Source: Bryobacterales bacterium (GTDB taxonomy: Bacteria; Acidobacteriota; Terriglobia; Bryobacterales; Bryobacteraceae). From it: a stretch of 64,000 nucleotides of DNA. A program made the translations under genes and the position numbers. The notes beneath the pieces are model-generated. The model did not search any database and was not told the DNA's origin. It saw only the letters and a list, made by a program, of their open reading frames with translations. Below are positions 41,204 to 49,129 of this stretch, piece after piece. Each line of letters starts with the position of its first letter. Position 1 is the stretch's first letter. The DNA lies in assembly GCA_947446025.1 (NCBI GenBank), contig CANFEY010000012.1, positions 1 to 64,000 on the forward strand. Reading direction: 5' to 3'.

Positions 41204-41619
41204 CGGGAGAGCGGCACGAACATGACGTGCCATTCGCTCTCGGCTGTCACCTTCGCGCGGTGCCCTTTGCCGGTCATGTCTTCAATCAGCAGCACGCTGC
41301 CTGTGGTGGCGTGGACGATTTGACCGCCGCCGATTTCGATTTCGGCGTGACCTTTCAGCGTGATCAGGTATTGGCGCTGCGGAGCGGTGTGCCAATCGTC
41401 CGAAGTGCCGGGGCCACGCGTGGAGAAACGCACGCTGGCGGGCTTCAGAATGCCGGGTTGCGCGGTTGCCAACTGACTGATGTTCACTTCTTCGGCGTGG
41501 GTTTGTCCATCGGGGCCGGAGAAGAGCCGAGTCGCGCGGACACCGCCGGGGGCTTGCGCGTCAACCAAGGACATCGCGATGAGCAACCCGGAGGCCACTC
41601 GCAGCAGTTGTGGGATCAT
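41200..41619 (-). CDS. Exported cupin-domain protein
   Basis: 139 residues with a signal peptide (VASGLLIAMSLVDAQ). The cupin core reads TSDDWHTAPQRQYLITLKGHAEIEIGGGQIVHATTGSVLLIEDMTGKGHRAKVTAESEWHVMFVPL, with two cupin motifs and His/Glu positions that could bind a metal. Function is unknown; related acidobacterial proteins are annotated only as cupins. It is divergent from the ParDE operon, the gap being about 17 bp. Confidence 0.75.
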   Translation of the reverse strand: MIPQLLRVASGLLIAMSLVDAQAPGGVRATRLFSGPDGQTHAEEVNISQLATAQPGILKPASVRFSTRGPGTSDDWHTAPQRQYLITLKGHAEIEIGGGQIVHATTGSVLLIEDMTGKGHRAKVTAESEWHVMFVPLSR

Positions 41620-41624
41620 GAGTC

Positions 41625-41630
41625 TAGGAT
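41625..41630 (+). promoter_or_regulatory. Candidate -10 box TAGGAT of the parDE-like operon
   Basis: TAGGAT lies 6 nt before the first ATG of the antitoxin gene. It overlaps the start region of the divergent cupin gene. Confidence 0.4.
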
Positions 41631-41636
41631 ATCCCT

Positions 41637-41906
41637 ATGATGGTCGAGATCAAACCCGAAGACGAAGTGCTGGTACGGCGAAGCCTGGAAGAGGGGTTCT
41701 TTTCCAGCGCTGAAGAAGTTGTCCACCACGCGTTGCGTTCCCAGGAATTTGAACGGTGGATCGCCGCGAACAAACAGACCATCAGCGACCACATTGATGA
41801 GGGCTGGGCACAGCTGGACCGAGGAGAGAAACTTACGGAAGAAGAGTGCATCGCGCAGATGGCTGAAATGAAGGCGCGCTGGCGACGAGAAAACGGACGA
41901 GCGTGA
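41637..41906 (+). CDS. ParD-like antitoxin
   Basis: An 89-residue protein with the ParD/CC2985 opening (VEIKPEDEVLVRRSLEEGFFSSAEEVVHHALRSQEFE), a ribbon-helix-helix DNA-binding half, followed by an acidic helical tail that would bind the toxin. ATG ATG at the start leaves a one-codon ambiguity. It overlaps the toxin gene by 4 nt (GTGA). Confidence 0.8.
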   Translation: MMVEIKPEDEVLVRRSLEEGFFSSAEEVVHHALRSQEFERWIAANKQTISDHIDEGWAQLDRGEKLTEEECIAQMAEMKARWRRENGRA

Positions 41907-42205
41907 GCAAGTACCAAATTTCGTCATCTGCCAACGCGGATCTGTTTGAGATTTGGTCATTCATTTCCAAAGACAGCGACGCTGCCGCGGACCGCGTCGA
42001 ATTTGAGTTCTACGAAACCTTCCGCGCCCTGGCGCAGATGCCAGGCATGGGTCACAGCCGCCTTGACCTGACGAGAAAAGCAGCCCTCTTCTTCCCAATC
42101 TATTCATACTTGATCGTCTACCGATCAGCTGGACCCGACATCGAGATTGTCGCGGTAGTGTCCGCCTACCGCAATCTGCGACGATTGCTCAAAGAACGCC
42201 TATGA
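41903..42205 (+). CDS. ParE-like toxin (RelE/ParE superfamily)
   Basis: A 100-residue protein that follows the ParE fold: YQISSSANADLFEIWSFISKDSDAAADRVEFEFYETFRALAQMPGMGHSR and later FFPIYSYLIVYRSAGPDIEIVAVVSAYRNLRRLL. It starts with GTG, overlapping the antitoxin stop. Unlike the broken ParE near 18.5 kb, all strands and the C-terminal basic stretch are present, so it is probably functional. ParE toxins inhibit gyrase; RelE-type ones cut mRNA; which applies is unclear. Confidence 0.85.
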   Translation: MSKYQISSSANADLFEIWSFISKDSDAAADRVEFEFYETFRALAQMPGMGHSRLDLTRKAALFFPIYSYLIVYRSAGPDIEIVAVVSAYRNLRRLLKERL

Positions 42206-42675
42206 GTGTGCCAAAGAAAACCCTGAACGTGTGGGGTCTCGTCGCCATCACCTACGGCTTGGTGCTCGCGACCAGTGTGCTGGCCGTGGCGTCCTACTTC
42301 TACTTCCGCTCCGAAGTGAAACCGGGCGACGACGCCGACGGCAATCAAATGCGGCGCATGATGGTGGGGGCGGTGTGGGTACCCGTTTACACGGGAGCGA
42401 CATACGTGGAGCCGGGCATGGTTGAACAGAAGGAAATCACGACGGGCTGGGTGAAGTTCCGCACGAAAGATCCGGCGGGTGCGGTCCTAGGTTTCTACCA
42501 AGGGTCACTCAAAGAGGGTGGATTCGTTACCGTTACGCAGGGCAACGCTGGCGGGACTGTGCAGGCCGTGCGGCGCGGGGGCAAGACGAACGTGACGGTG
42601 TCGGTGACGACGGGGCCTGAAAACACGACGGGCGAGATCCGCACGTTGCATCGTGCCGATCCCGCCCGTAAGTAA
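42202..42675 (+). CDS. Membrane-anchored protein, unknown
   Basis: 157 residues with one N-terminal membrane helix (VWGLVAITYGLVLATSVLAVASYFYF), then a periplasmic beta-rich domain (VPVYTGATYVEPGMVEQKEITTGWVKFRTKDPAGAVLGFYQGSLKEGGFVTV). It is not a family I recognise; the 'Y.ga......' and 'd....v..fY...l...G' pattern resembles lipid- or pili-related periplasmic proteins seen widely as hypothetical. It overlaps the ParE stop by 4 nt (ATGA), so it is cotranslated with the toxin-antitoxin pair. Confidence 0.65.
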   Translation: MSVPKKTLNVWGLVAITYGLVLATSVLAVASYFYFRSEVKPGDDADGNQMRRMMVGAVWVPVYTGATYVEPGMVEQKEITTGWVKFRTKDPAGAVLGFYQGSLKEGGFVTVTQGNAGGTVQAVRRGGKTNVTVSVTTGPENTTGEIRTLHRADPARK

Positions 42676-42707
42676 CTACTGAGGCTGCTTGTTATTCCTC
42701 ACAACCG

Positions 42708-43367
42708 TTATTGCGGTTGCTTCACAAGCCGAAGATAGGGCTTCACAGTCTTCCAGCCGTCGGGATACTTCTCTTTCGCCATGTCATCCGTCACGGCGGG
42801 GACGATGATCACGTCATTGCCCGGCTTCCAATTCACGGGCGTCGCCACCTGATGTTTCGCGGTGAGTTGCATGGAATCGAGCACGCGGAGCACTTCGTCA
42901 AAGTTGCGGCCGGTGGTCATCGGGTAGATCAGCATCAGCTTGATTTTCTTGTCCGGGCCGACGACGAAGACAGTGCGCACGGTGGCGTTGTTCGCGGCGG
43001 TGCGGCCTTCGCTGGTCTCGCCCGCATCGGCGGGAAGCATGTCGTATAGCTTCGCAACCTTCAATTCAGGATCGCCGATCATCGGATAGGTGACCTTGTG
43101 GCCCTGCGTTTCTTCGATGTCCGCGGCCCACTTGCCGTGGTTGGTGACGGGATCTACGCTGAGGCCGATCACCTTGCAGTTGCGCTTCTTGAACTCGGGT
43201 TCCAGGCCTGCCATGTAGCCCAGTTCGGTGGTGCAGACGGGCGTAAAATCCTTGGGGTGCGAAAAAAGGATCGCCCAGCCGTCGCCGATCCACTCGTGAA
43301 AGTTGATCGAGCCTTGCGTCGTCTCGGCTGTGAAATTCGGAGCCGTGTCGTTGATTCTGAGTCCCAT
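42708..43367 (-). CDS. 1-Cys peroxiredoxin (Prx6 type)
   Basis: A 219-residue peroxidase that reduces hydroperoxides. The catalytic motif DFTPVCTTE has its peroxidatic Cys near residue 45, and the C-terminal dimer domain VNWKPGNDVIIVPAV...YLRLVKQP matches Prx6. There is no resolving Cys in the usual 2-Cys position, as expected. AAGGAG lies upstream of the ATG. It is divergent from the nitroreductase gene, which hints at shared redox stress control. Confidence 0.92.
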   Translation of the reverse strand: MGLRINDTAPNFTAETTQGSINFHEWIGDGWAILFSHPKDFTPVCTTELGYMAGLEPEFKKRNCKVIGLSVDPVTNHGKWAADIEETQGHKVTYPMIGDPELKVAKLYDMLPADAGETSEGRTAANNATVRTVFVVGPDKKIKLMLIYPMTTGRNFDEVLRVLDSMQLTAKHQVATPVNWKPGNDVIIVPAVTDDMAKEKYPDGWKTVKPYLRLVKQPQ

Positions 43368-43386
43368 GGTTCTCTCCTTGGAACTC

Positions 43387-43392
43387 TATAAT
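43387..43392 (+). promoter_or_regulatory. Candidate -10 box TATAAT of the nitroreductase gene
   Basis: A consensus TATAAT lies 6 nt before a GTG start. It sits in the short divergent gap next to the peroxiredoxin start. Confidence 0.5.
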
Positions 43393-43398
43393 AGAACG

Positions 43399-43995
43399 GT
43401 GTACGAACGAATTGCACCTACTGACCACGAGATCCTAGAATTGCTCGCCCGCCGCTGGAGCACGCGGGCTTACACGGCGCAGTCCATCGAGCCGGAGACA
43501 CTGCGGCGTCTGTTTGAAGCTGCACGATGGGCTCCTTCGAGCGGGAACGGGCAACCGTGGAGCTTTGTGGTGGCGCGCAAGGAAGACGCGGCGGAGTTTG
43601 AAAAGTTGGGGAGCGTGCTGAATCCGGGGAACGCATGGGCGAAGTCGGCGGCGGTGCTGGTGATTTCTGTCGCGCAACTGGATCGCGCTCCGGGCAAGCC
43701 CAACGGGCACGCATGGCACGACGTGGGGCTGGCGTGTGAGAATCTTGCGCTGCAGGCGACGGCTCTGGGGCTGTCCGTACACATGATGGGCGGCTTCAGC
43801 GCGGAGAAAGCTCGCGAGGTTTTTGCGATACCGGAGCGCTTTGCGCCGGTGGCGGCGATCAGCATCGGCTACCCCGCGGACCCGGACACGCTGCCCGAAG
43901 AGCTGCGTGCGAAGGATCTTGTACCGCGCCAACGGAAGACGATTCGTGAGTTTGTGTACTCGGGAAAGTTCGGCCAGCCGGGGGGCCTCGACTAA
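43399..43995 (+). CDS. Nitroreductase-family FMN oxidoreductase
   Basis: This group uses FMN and NAD(P)H to reduce nitroaromatics, quinones or similar. The FMN-binding motif RWSTRAYTAQSIEPETLRRLFEAARWAPSSGNGQPWSFVV is at the N-terminus. HAWHDVGLACENLALQATALGLSVHMMGGF and the C-terminal ISIGYPAD complete the fold. The track start is 32 codons earlier, antisense to the peroxiredoxin; the GTG here begins the domain properly. It is coupled to the aldo/keto reductase by a 1-nt overlap (TAATG). Confidence 0.85.
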   Translation: MYERIAPTDHEILELLARRWSTRAYTAQSIEPETLRRLFEAARWAPSSGNGQPWSFVVARKEDAAEFEKLGSVLNPGNAWAKSAAVLVISVAQLDRAPGKPNGHAWHDVGLACENLALQATALGLSVHMMGGFSAEKAREVFAIPERFAPVAAISIGYPADPDTLPEELRAKDLVPRQRKTIREFVYSGKFGQPGGLD

Positions 43996-44897
43996 TGGAG
44001 CACCGCAAGATTGGGTCGCTCAGTGTGTCACTCGTGGGCATCGGCTGCAATAACTTCGGGTGGCGCATCGATGCGGCGGCGACGCAGGCGGTGGTGGACT
44101 CGGCTTCGGACGCTGGGATCAATTTCTTCGACACCGCGGATGTCTACGGCACCGGGCAAAGCGAGGAGTTCTTGGGCAAGGCGCTGAAGGGCCGGCGGGA
44201 CAAGGCGATCATCGCCAGCAAGTTCGGCATGCGCATGGGCGACGGGATGGAGGGCGCGCGGGCCGAGTACATCCGCAAGGCGCTGGATGCGAGTCTGCGG
44301 CGCTTGGGCGTCGAGGTGATCGACCTCTATCAGATCCACCGGCCGGACGCGAATACGCCCATCGCGGACACAATGGAAGTGCTCAACGAAGCCGTGAAGG
44401 CGGGCAAGGTGCGCGAGATCGGCTGCTCCAATTTTTCAGTGGAACAGCTGCAGGCCTCGCGTGCGACCCATGGCCCTGCGTATTTCGCCAGCGTGCAGAA
44501 CGAGTACAGTTGGTTCCACCGGGCTCCTGAGGCGGGAGTCCTGCCGGAGTGTGCACGGACAGGCGTCGGATTCCTGCCTTACTTCCCACTCGCCAACGGA
44601 TTGCTCACGGGCAAGTACCGTAAAGGCGCGCCGCTACCGGAAGGCAGCAGGGCGAAGGATGGCTTCGGTCCCAAGGTGTTCACCGAAGAAAATCTCGCTC
44701 GCGTGGAAGCGTTGGCCGCTTTCGCTGAAACGCGCGGACATACGTTGCTGGAGCTGGCCTTCAGCTGGCTCGCGGCACGGCCCGAAGTCTCCAGCGTAAT
44801 CGCCGGGGCCAAATCACCGGAGCAAGTGCGCGCGAATGCGAGCGCTGCTTCGTGGACGCTCAGCGAAGCGGATCAGGCCTTGGTGCTGGCGATATAG
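43995..44897 (+). CDS. Aldo/keto reductase (first copy)
   Basis: An NADPH-linked TIM-barrel reductase of 300 residues. The AKR tetrad is visible: Asp and Tyr in FFDTADVYGTG, Lys in IASKFGMR, and His in LYQIHRPD. Later SNFSVEQL, and ANGLLTGKYRKGAP and GAKSPEQV bind the cofactor. The substrate is unknown. It is coupled to the nitroreductase, so both may act on the same carbonyl or quinone chemistry. The 3' end overlaps the DUF885 gene by 25 bp. Confidence 0.88.
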   Translation: MEHRKIGSLSVSLVGIGCNNFGWRIDAAATQAVVDSASDAGINFFDTADVYGTGQSEEFLGKALKGRRDKAIIASKFGMRMGDGMEGARAEYIRKALDASLRRLGVEVIDLYQIHRPDANTPIADTMEVLNEAVKAGKVREIGCSNFSVEQLQASRATHGPAYFASVQNEYSWFHRAPEAGVLPECARTGVGFLPYFPLANGLLTGKYRKGAPLPEGSRAKDGFGPKVFTEENLARVEALAAFAETRGHTLLELAFSWLAARPEVSSVIAGAKSPEQVRANASAASWTLSEADQALVLAI

Positions 44898-46639
44898 GCA
44901 TCGATCCGGCTCTCCATTAACTCCATAGGTACGGAACCGGTGCGCAGGACCACGTTGTGATACTCGCGCATGGAGAAGCGCGCGCCCAGAGCCGAGCGTG
45001 CGCGGTCGCGTAGCTCGATGTACTTCAGCTGGCCGATCATGTAGGAACAGGCTTGGCCTGGGTACACAACGTAGCGTTCGATCTCACTCGCTTCAATGCC
45101 GTAGTCGATGGATTGCTGACGGGTCCAACGTTTCGTGTGGATACCGGTATCGATCACCAGCCGGCGCGCACGGAACAATTCGGAATCCAGCTGCCCGATC
45201 TCGCCTTCCACATCGCCCTGATACCAGCCGGATTCGGCGGCAAGGCGCTCGGCGTAGAGGCCCCAGCCTTCGCTGTTCGCGGCGATATTGCCGAATGCCC
45301 GCAACTGCATGAAGCGCGGCAGGGAGCGGTCTTCCACCTGCAGCGCGATCTGGAAGTGGTGGCCTGGAATCGCTTCGTGATAGGCCAGGCTGCGCAATCC
45401 GAAGGTGGTCATATTGGAGAGCCGGCGCGGGAACTGCACGATGCCGCCGCGGGACCCGTCAGCCGCCGGCGCGTTGTAGTTGGCCGCGGCGTTGGCTTCA
45501 CGGAATGTTGGAAATGGCTGGGCCGCCACTGGCGACTTCGGGCGCACGTCAAACAGCGACTCGGCCCGCTTCGCCGCGTCCTGAATGATGGCGTTGAAGT
45601 CCTTCATCACCTGCTCACGGCTGGCTTCCGAGGTGGGATTCGGATACTGCAAATCCAGATCGAGCTTTTCGGCGCGCTCTTTCACGGTGCCCTGCGTGCG
45701 GCCGAGCTGCTTCAGCAGCGTGTCCATGCGCGCCTCGATAGCGGCCACCTGGCGCAATCCGACTTGGTGGATTTCCTCGGGCGTCATCTTGGTAGTGGTG
45801 AAGCGGCGCAGGAAATACGCGTAGGCTTCGTCACCGCCCTTGAGCCGCCACAGACCGGCGTCGTCATTCGACTTCGGCAACTGGGCTTCCAGGGTGGCGA
45901 TGGCCTGTTTCCAGGACGGGTAGATTTGCGTGGAAACGATGCGTTCCACTTCCGCGCGCAATTGCGTGCGCTTGGCGGCGGGAAGGTCCGGGATGGCGGC
46001 GGCCTTGTCTCCGAACACGATTGCGAAGGGGTTGGAGGCGGGCGCAGGATCAATGAAATTCTGCATCTGGCGGATGGTCGCCTGCAGGATAAAGCGCGGG
46101 GGAATGATTCCCTTCCCGGCCAAGCGCCGCGATTCTTCGATGGCTTCGAGCGTCCGCGCACGGATCTGCCCCATCGCCGCGACGAAGTTTTCCGCGTCGC
46201 GGACCTTGCCCATGGGGCGGGTCACAGTGAAGCGCTCCACCACGCTGACGTTCCAGCCGTTCATCTGTTCCAGCGGGAAGGTGTAGTCGAGATACGGCTC
46301 CTCTTCGGCGATGGTGTTGAGCTGCCACTCCATCACTTCGGACCACAGGCGCTGCTGTTCGGACATCGCACCGCGGTCGAACGCGCGCAATCCGGCGAGG
46401 CCCTTGCGGGCGAGTGCGATGGTCTTGCGGCGCTGGTCCAAGGTTTGCGGAGAGAGCGTGCGCTCCAAGCGGTCTTGCTCGGGACCCGTGAAATAGCGCT
46501 GGTTGGTGGCGAGCGCGGGATTGCTGCGGGCCCACTCATCGGTGAACTCGCGGAAGAAATCATCGATGGCGCGTTGCTGCCCGAAGGCAATCTCCGCCCC
46601 GGCCGCCGCGGTGGCTAGGCAAAACGTCCTGCGCTGCAT
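44873..46639 (-). CDS. DUF885-family exported metalloprotein (peptidase-like)
   Basis: A 588-residue protein with a signal-like N-terminus (RRTFCLATAAAGAEIAFG). The characteristic DUF885 motif YHEAIPGHHFQ is near residue 410, an HExxxGH-like zinc site similar to M3/M32 carboxypeptidases, with ANSEGWGLYAE downstream that could provide the third ligand. A peptidase role is inferred. The ATG has AATAGGAGG upstream, so the track's longer start is not used. The upstream CoA-transferase gene ends 8 bp before this start, on the same strand, so they share a unit. Confidence 0.8.
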   Translation of the reverse strand: MQRRTFCLATAAAGAEIAFGQQRAIDDFFREFTDEWARSNPALATNQRYFTGPEQDRLERTLSPQTLDQRRKTIALARKGLAGLRAFDRGAMSEQQRLWSEVMEWQLNTIAEEEPYLDYTFPLEQMNGWNVSVVERFTVTRPMGKVRDAENFVAAMGQIRARTLEAIEESRRLAGKGIIPPRFILQATIRQMQNFIDPAPASNPFAIVFGDKAAAIPDLPAAKRTQLRAEVERIVSTQIYPSWKQAIATLEAQLPKSNDDAGLWRLKGGDEAYAYFLRRFTTTKMTPEEIHQVGLRQVAAIEARMDTLLKQLGRTQGTVKERAEKLDLDLQYPNPTSEASREQVMKDFNAIIQDAAKRAESLFDVRPKSPVAAQPFPTFREANAAANYNAPAADGSRGGIVQFPRRLSNMTTFGLRSLAYHEAIPGHHFQIALQVEDRSLPRFMQLRAFGNIAANSEGWGLYAERLAAESGWYQGDVEGEIGQLDSELFRARRLVIDTGIHTKRWTRQQSIDYGIEASEIERYVVYPGQACSYMIGQLKYIELRDRARSALGARFSMREYHNVVLRTGSVPMELMESRIDAYIASTKA

Positions 46640-46647
46640 ATGACCTC

Positions 46648-47427
46648 CTATTGTTGACCGGCGTGTGCCCGGGCTGTGCGTTCGTTCAGGTCGCGCAACA
46701 CGGCAAGTTCCTTTTCGGTCGGCTCCGGGGTGGTGTCGACGTGCGGTGCTACTTTCAGCGGCCACCCGGTTTCGGCGACCACTTGCTCGACGGTAACACC
46801 GGGATGCACGCTGGTGAGCGTCAACTCTTTGGTGACCGGGTCAGGGGTGAGAATGCCCAGGTCCGTGATGACTGCCGTGGGGCCTTTGCCGGGCAGGTTG
46901 AGTTTGGCGCGGCTATCGCCGCCCTCGAAATACCCACCCGACGTGAGGAAATCGAGCGTCTCTACGAACGCGCGCTTGTTGTGGCGCAAAGTGATCAGCA
47001 CCTCGCCGCATGAAGCAGCGATCTCCTGGGCACCGCCCGCTCCCGGCAAGCGGACTTTGGGGCGCTGATAGGTGCCCCCGATGACGGTGCTGTTGATGTT
47101 GGCGTACTTGTCGATCTGCGCGGCACCCAGGAAGCCGAGCGCGATGCGCCCGCCCTGTAGCCAATAGGAGAACATCTCCGGGATCGACACGACGGCGTCG
47201 GCGGTTTCGGAGAGTTCCCCATCGCCGATGGAGAGCGGCAGCACAGTGGGCTTCGCGCCGATGGTGCCGGATTCGTAGATCAGGATTGTATCCGGCGCGT
47301 GGGTCTGGCGGGCCAAGTTGGCGGCCGCGCTGGGAAGGCCGATGCCGACGAACAGCGGCGCTCCATTGCGGATCTTGCGCGCCGCGGCAATCGTCATCAT
47401 TTCGTCTGAGGTGTATTGGAGTGCCAT
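46648..47427 (-). CDS. CoA-transferase, beta subunit (GctB/CatJ/IpdB-like)
   Basis: 259 residues of family I CoA-transferase. The active-site Glu is in LIYESGTIGAKP near residue 52, and LGFLGAAQIDKYANINST and GAGGAQEIAAS follow the subunit B pattern of 3-oxoadipate or glutaconate CoA-transferases. Substrate acyl group cannot be told; a ring-degradation or fatty-acid intermediate is plausible. It lies directly after subunit A (TAATG, 1-nt overlap). Confidence 0.85.
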   Translation of the reverse strand: MALQYTSDEMMTIAAARKIRNGAPLFVGIGLPSAAANLARQTHAPDTILIYESGTIGAKPTVLPLSIGDGELSETADAVVSIPEMFSYWLQGGRIALGFLGAAQIDKYANINSTVIGGTYQRPKVRLPGAGGAQEIAASCGEVLITLRHNKRAFVETLDFLTSGGYFEGGDSRAKLNLPGKGPTAVITDLGILTPDPVTKELTLTSVHPGVTVEQVVAETGWPLKVAPHVDTTPEPTEKELAVLRDLNERTARAHAGQQ

Positions 47428-48287
47428 TACTTGCCCCCCAGGGTCTGCCCAGCAAGGCTCAGTTTGAATTCCGCGAAATCCTTAGTGCCCTTGATGTGTT
47501 TGTCCATCCAGGAGGTGAAGGATTCGCGATCCTTGGAAATGTCATCCCACTTCTTGTAGAACGCGTTGTTGCGGGCGTAGTAGCCTTGCGCGTAAGACGG
47601 GAACGCGCCGCCCTTCACTTCGCACACGTGGCCGACAACCCAATAGGGCAGCACCACCGCGTTGGGAGGAGCTTGCAGGTCATCGACAATCTCCTCGACA
47701 GTGACGATGCTGCGTTTGGCGGCGAGTACGGCTTCTTTCTGCACGCCAACCACGCCCCACATCAGGACGTTGCCCTTGCGGTCCGCCTTCTGCGCGTGGA
47801 TCACGGTGACGTCTGGCCTGTGGGCCGGAACCGCGGCCAGCTTTTCGCCGGTGAACGGACAATCGATGAACTTGATGCGACCGTTGTGTTTCGTGAGGTC
47901 CGTGCCGATGTAGCCGCGCAGCAATCCGAAGGGGAGGTTGGCGGCACCGGCGGCATACATAGCGGCCATGCCGGCGTGCGCGTGTTCCTCAACTTCGATG
48001 GGCAGGGGCCAATCCTTTTCGACGGCGTCGCGCAGGCGGTGCAGTGAGCCGACGCCGGGATTGCCGCCCCAGGAGAAGACGATCTTCTTGACGCAGCCGG
48101 AACCGATCAGCATGTCATAGATGACGTCCGGGGTCATGCGGATCACAGTCAGATCCCGTTTGGCCTGCCGCACGATTTCGTGGCCGGCGGCGTAGGGGAT
48201 CAAGTGCGTGAAACCTTCCAGCGCCACGATGTCGCCGTCCCGCACCGCGTCGCGAATCGCGTCTGAGAGTTGAGTGATATGTGCCAA
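47427..48287 (-). CDS. CoA-transferase, alpha subunit (GctA/CatI/IpdA-like)
   Basis: 286 residues of the partner subunit. DGDIVALEGFTHLIPYAAGHEIVRQAKRDLTVIRMTPD matches the N-terminal CoA-transferase A domain. VFSWGGNPGVGSLHRLRDA, VIHAQKADRKGNVLMWG and YAQGYYARNN are typical of the GctA/IpdA group. The start is a TTG; the track extends upstream into the divergent gene but without matching sequence, and no strong Shine-Dalgarno was found, so the start is uncertain. It is divergent from the TPR gene. Confidence 0.8.
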   Translation of the reverse strand: MAHITQLSDAIRDAVRDGDIVALEGFTHLIPYAAGHEIVRQAKRDLTVIRMTPDVIYDMLIGSGCVKKIVFSWGGNPGVGSLHRLRDAVEKDWPLPIEVEEHAHAGMAAMYAAGAANLPFGLLRGYIGTDLTKHNGRIKFIDCPFTGEKLAAVPAHRPDVTVIHAQKADRKGNVLMWGVVGVQKEAVLAAKRSIVTVEEIVDDLQAPPNAVVLPYWVVGHVCEVKGGAFPSYAQGYYARNNAFYKKWDDISKDRESFTSWMDKHIKGTKDFAEFKLSLAGQTLGGK

Positions 48288-48326
48288 GAGACTATTTTGC
48301 CACGCCGGGGGGCAGCGCCGCGCTGC

Positions 48327-48332
48327 TATAAT
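48327..48332 (+). promoter_or_regulatory. Candidate extended -10 box TGCTATAAT
   Basis: A consensus TATAAT with TGC ahead of it lies 8 nt before the ATG of the first TPR gene. This is one of the best promoter candidates in the window. Confidence 0.6.
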
Positions 48333-48340
48333 CGGCCTAC

Positions 48341-49111
48341 ATGGGCCCCGGTTCGCTCTTCGGCAAGCTTCGCAAGATTCTGGAGAAACCACCCGTGCCT
48401 GCGCATCTGCAGCAACAGGGATACGGAGAGGTCCCGTGGTACCGGGGTTTGTTGGACGCGATTCGTCCGCCATCAGTTGTACCCACCGGGCGGACGCCGA
48501 TGAACTCATCGCAACGCCGGATGCTGCTGATCACCGCGGGCATCGTGCTCCCTGCCGCAGCGATATGGGGCGTCATCGACTACGTGGCAGGCGCTCCCGC
48601 CCGCTCGAAGGCGGCGTTTGAAGATGGAATGCGCATCATGGGGACCAATGATTTCGTGGGTGCGGCGAAGCGCTTTTCTGATTCGATTTCCATTCGCGAG
48701 ACGGCCGATGCGTATCTGGAGCGCGGGAACGCGTATGAGAATTTGCAGCAGGGCGACAAGGCACTGGCGGACTGGAGCAAAGCGTTGAACCTGGATCAGG
48801 GCATGGCCGCCGCCTATACGGCGCGGGCCACGCATTACCGTTTGGCCGGGAACTTTGCAAAAGCCATTCCGGATCTGGATCAGTCCATCCAATTGGACCC
48901 ATCAGTGGACGGCTATTTTCAACGCGGCCAGACGTACGCCGCGTTGGGTGACTACAAGAAAGCGGTGGAGGACTACGACCGGTCCATTCTGGAGCGCCGG
49001 GAAGCGCCCTACGTGTATTTGGCGCGGTCGATTGCGAAACGCGCGCTGGGCGATGAAGAGGGTTACCGCCAGGACCAACTGAAGGCCGCTGAATTGCAGA
49101 ACATCCGCTAG
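48341..49111 (+). CDS. Membrane-anchored TPR protein (first of a pair)
   Basis: 256 residues: a proline-rich cytoplasmic N-terminus, a single helix (RMLLITAGIVLPAAAIWGVID) near 60-80, then tetratricopeptide repeats (YLERGNAYENLQQGDKALADWSKALNL, YTARATHYRLAGNFAKAIPDLDQSIQL, YFQRGQTYAALGDYKKAVEDYDRSIL). TPRs bind other proteins. It is paralogous to the next gene (same helix-TPR plan, and ALGDEEG at the end). A possible role in envelope protein assembly is a guess. Confidence 0.75.
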   Translation: MGPGSLFGKLRKILEKPPVPAHLQQQGYGEVPWYRGLLDAIRPPSVVPTGRTPMNSSQRRMLLITAGIVLPAAAIWGVIDYVAGAPARSKAAFEDGMRIMGTNDFVGAAKRFSDSISIRETADAYLERGNAYENLQQGDKALADWSKALNLDQGMAAAYTARATHYRLAGNFAKAIPDLDQSIQLDPSVDGYFQRGQTYAALGDYKKAVEDYDRSILERREAPYVYLARSIAKRALGDEEGYRQDQLKAAELQNIR

Positions 49112-49118
49112 CGCGGGT

Positions 49119-49124
49119 TATAAT
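49119..49124 (+). promoter_or_regulatory. Candidate -10 box TATAAT of the second TPR gene
   Basis: TATAAT lies 5 nt before the ATG, just after the first TPR gene's stop. The second gene may therefore be transcribed on its own. Confidence 0.5.
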
Positions 49125-49129
49125 TTGGC

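Noticed and set aside
45053-46618. 521-codon plus-strand ORF antisense to the DUF885 gene
   Set aside because: No recognisable domain and no proper start; the DUF885 frame has the HExxxGH motif and a strong ribosome binding site.
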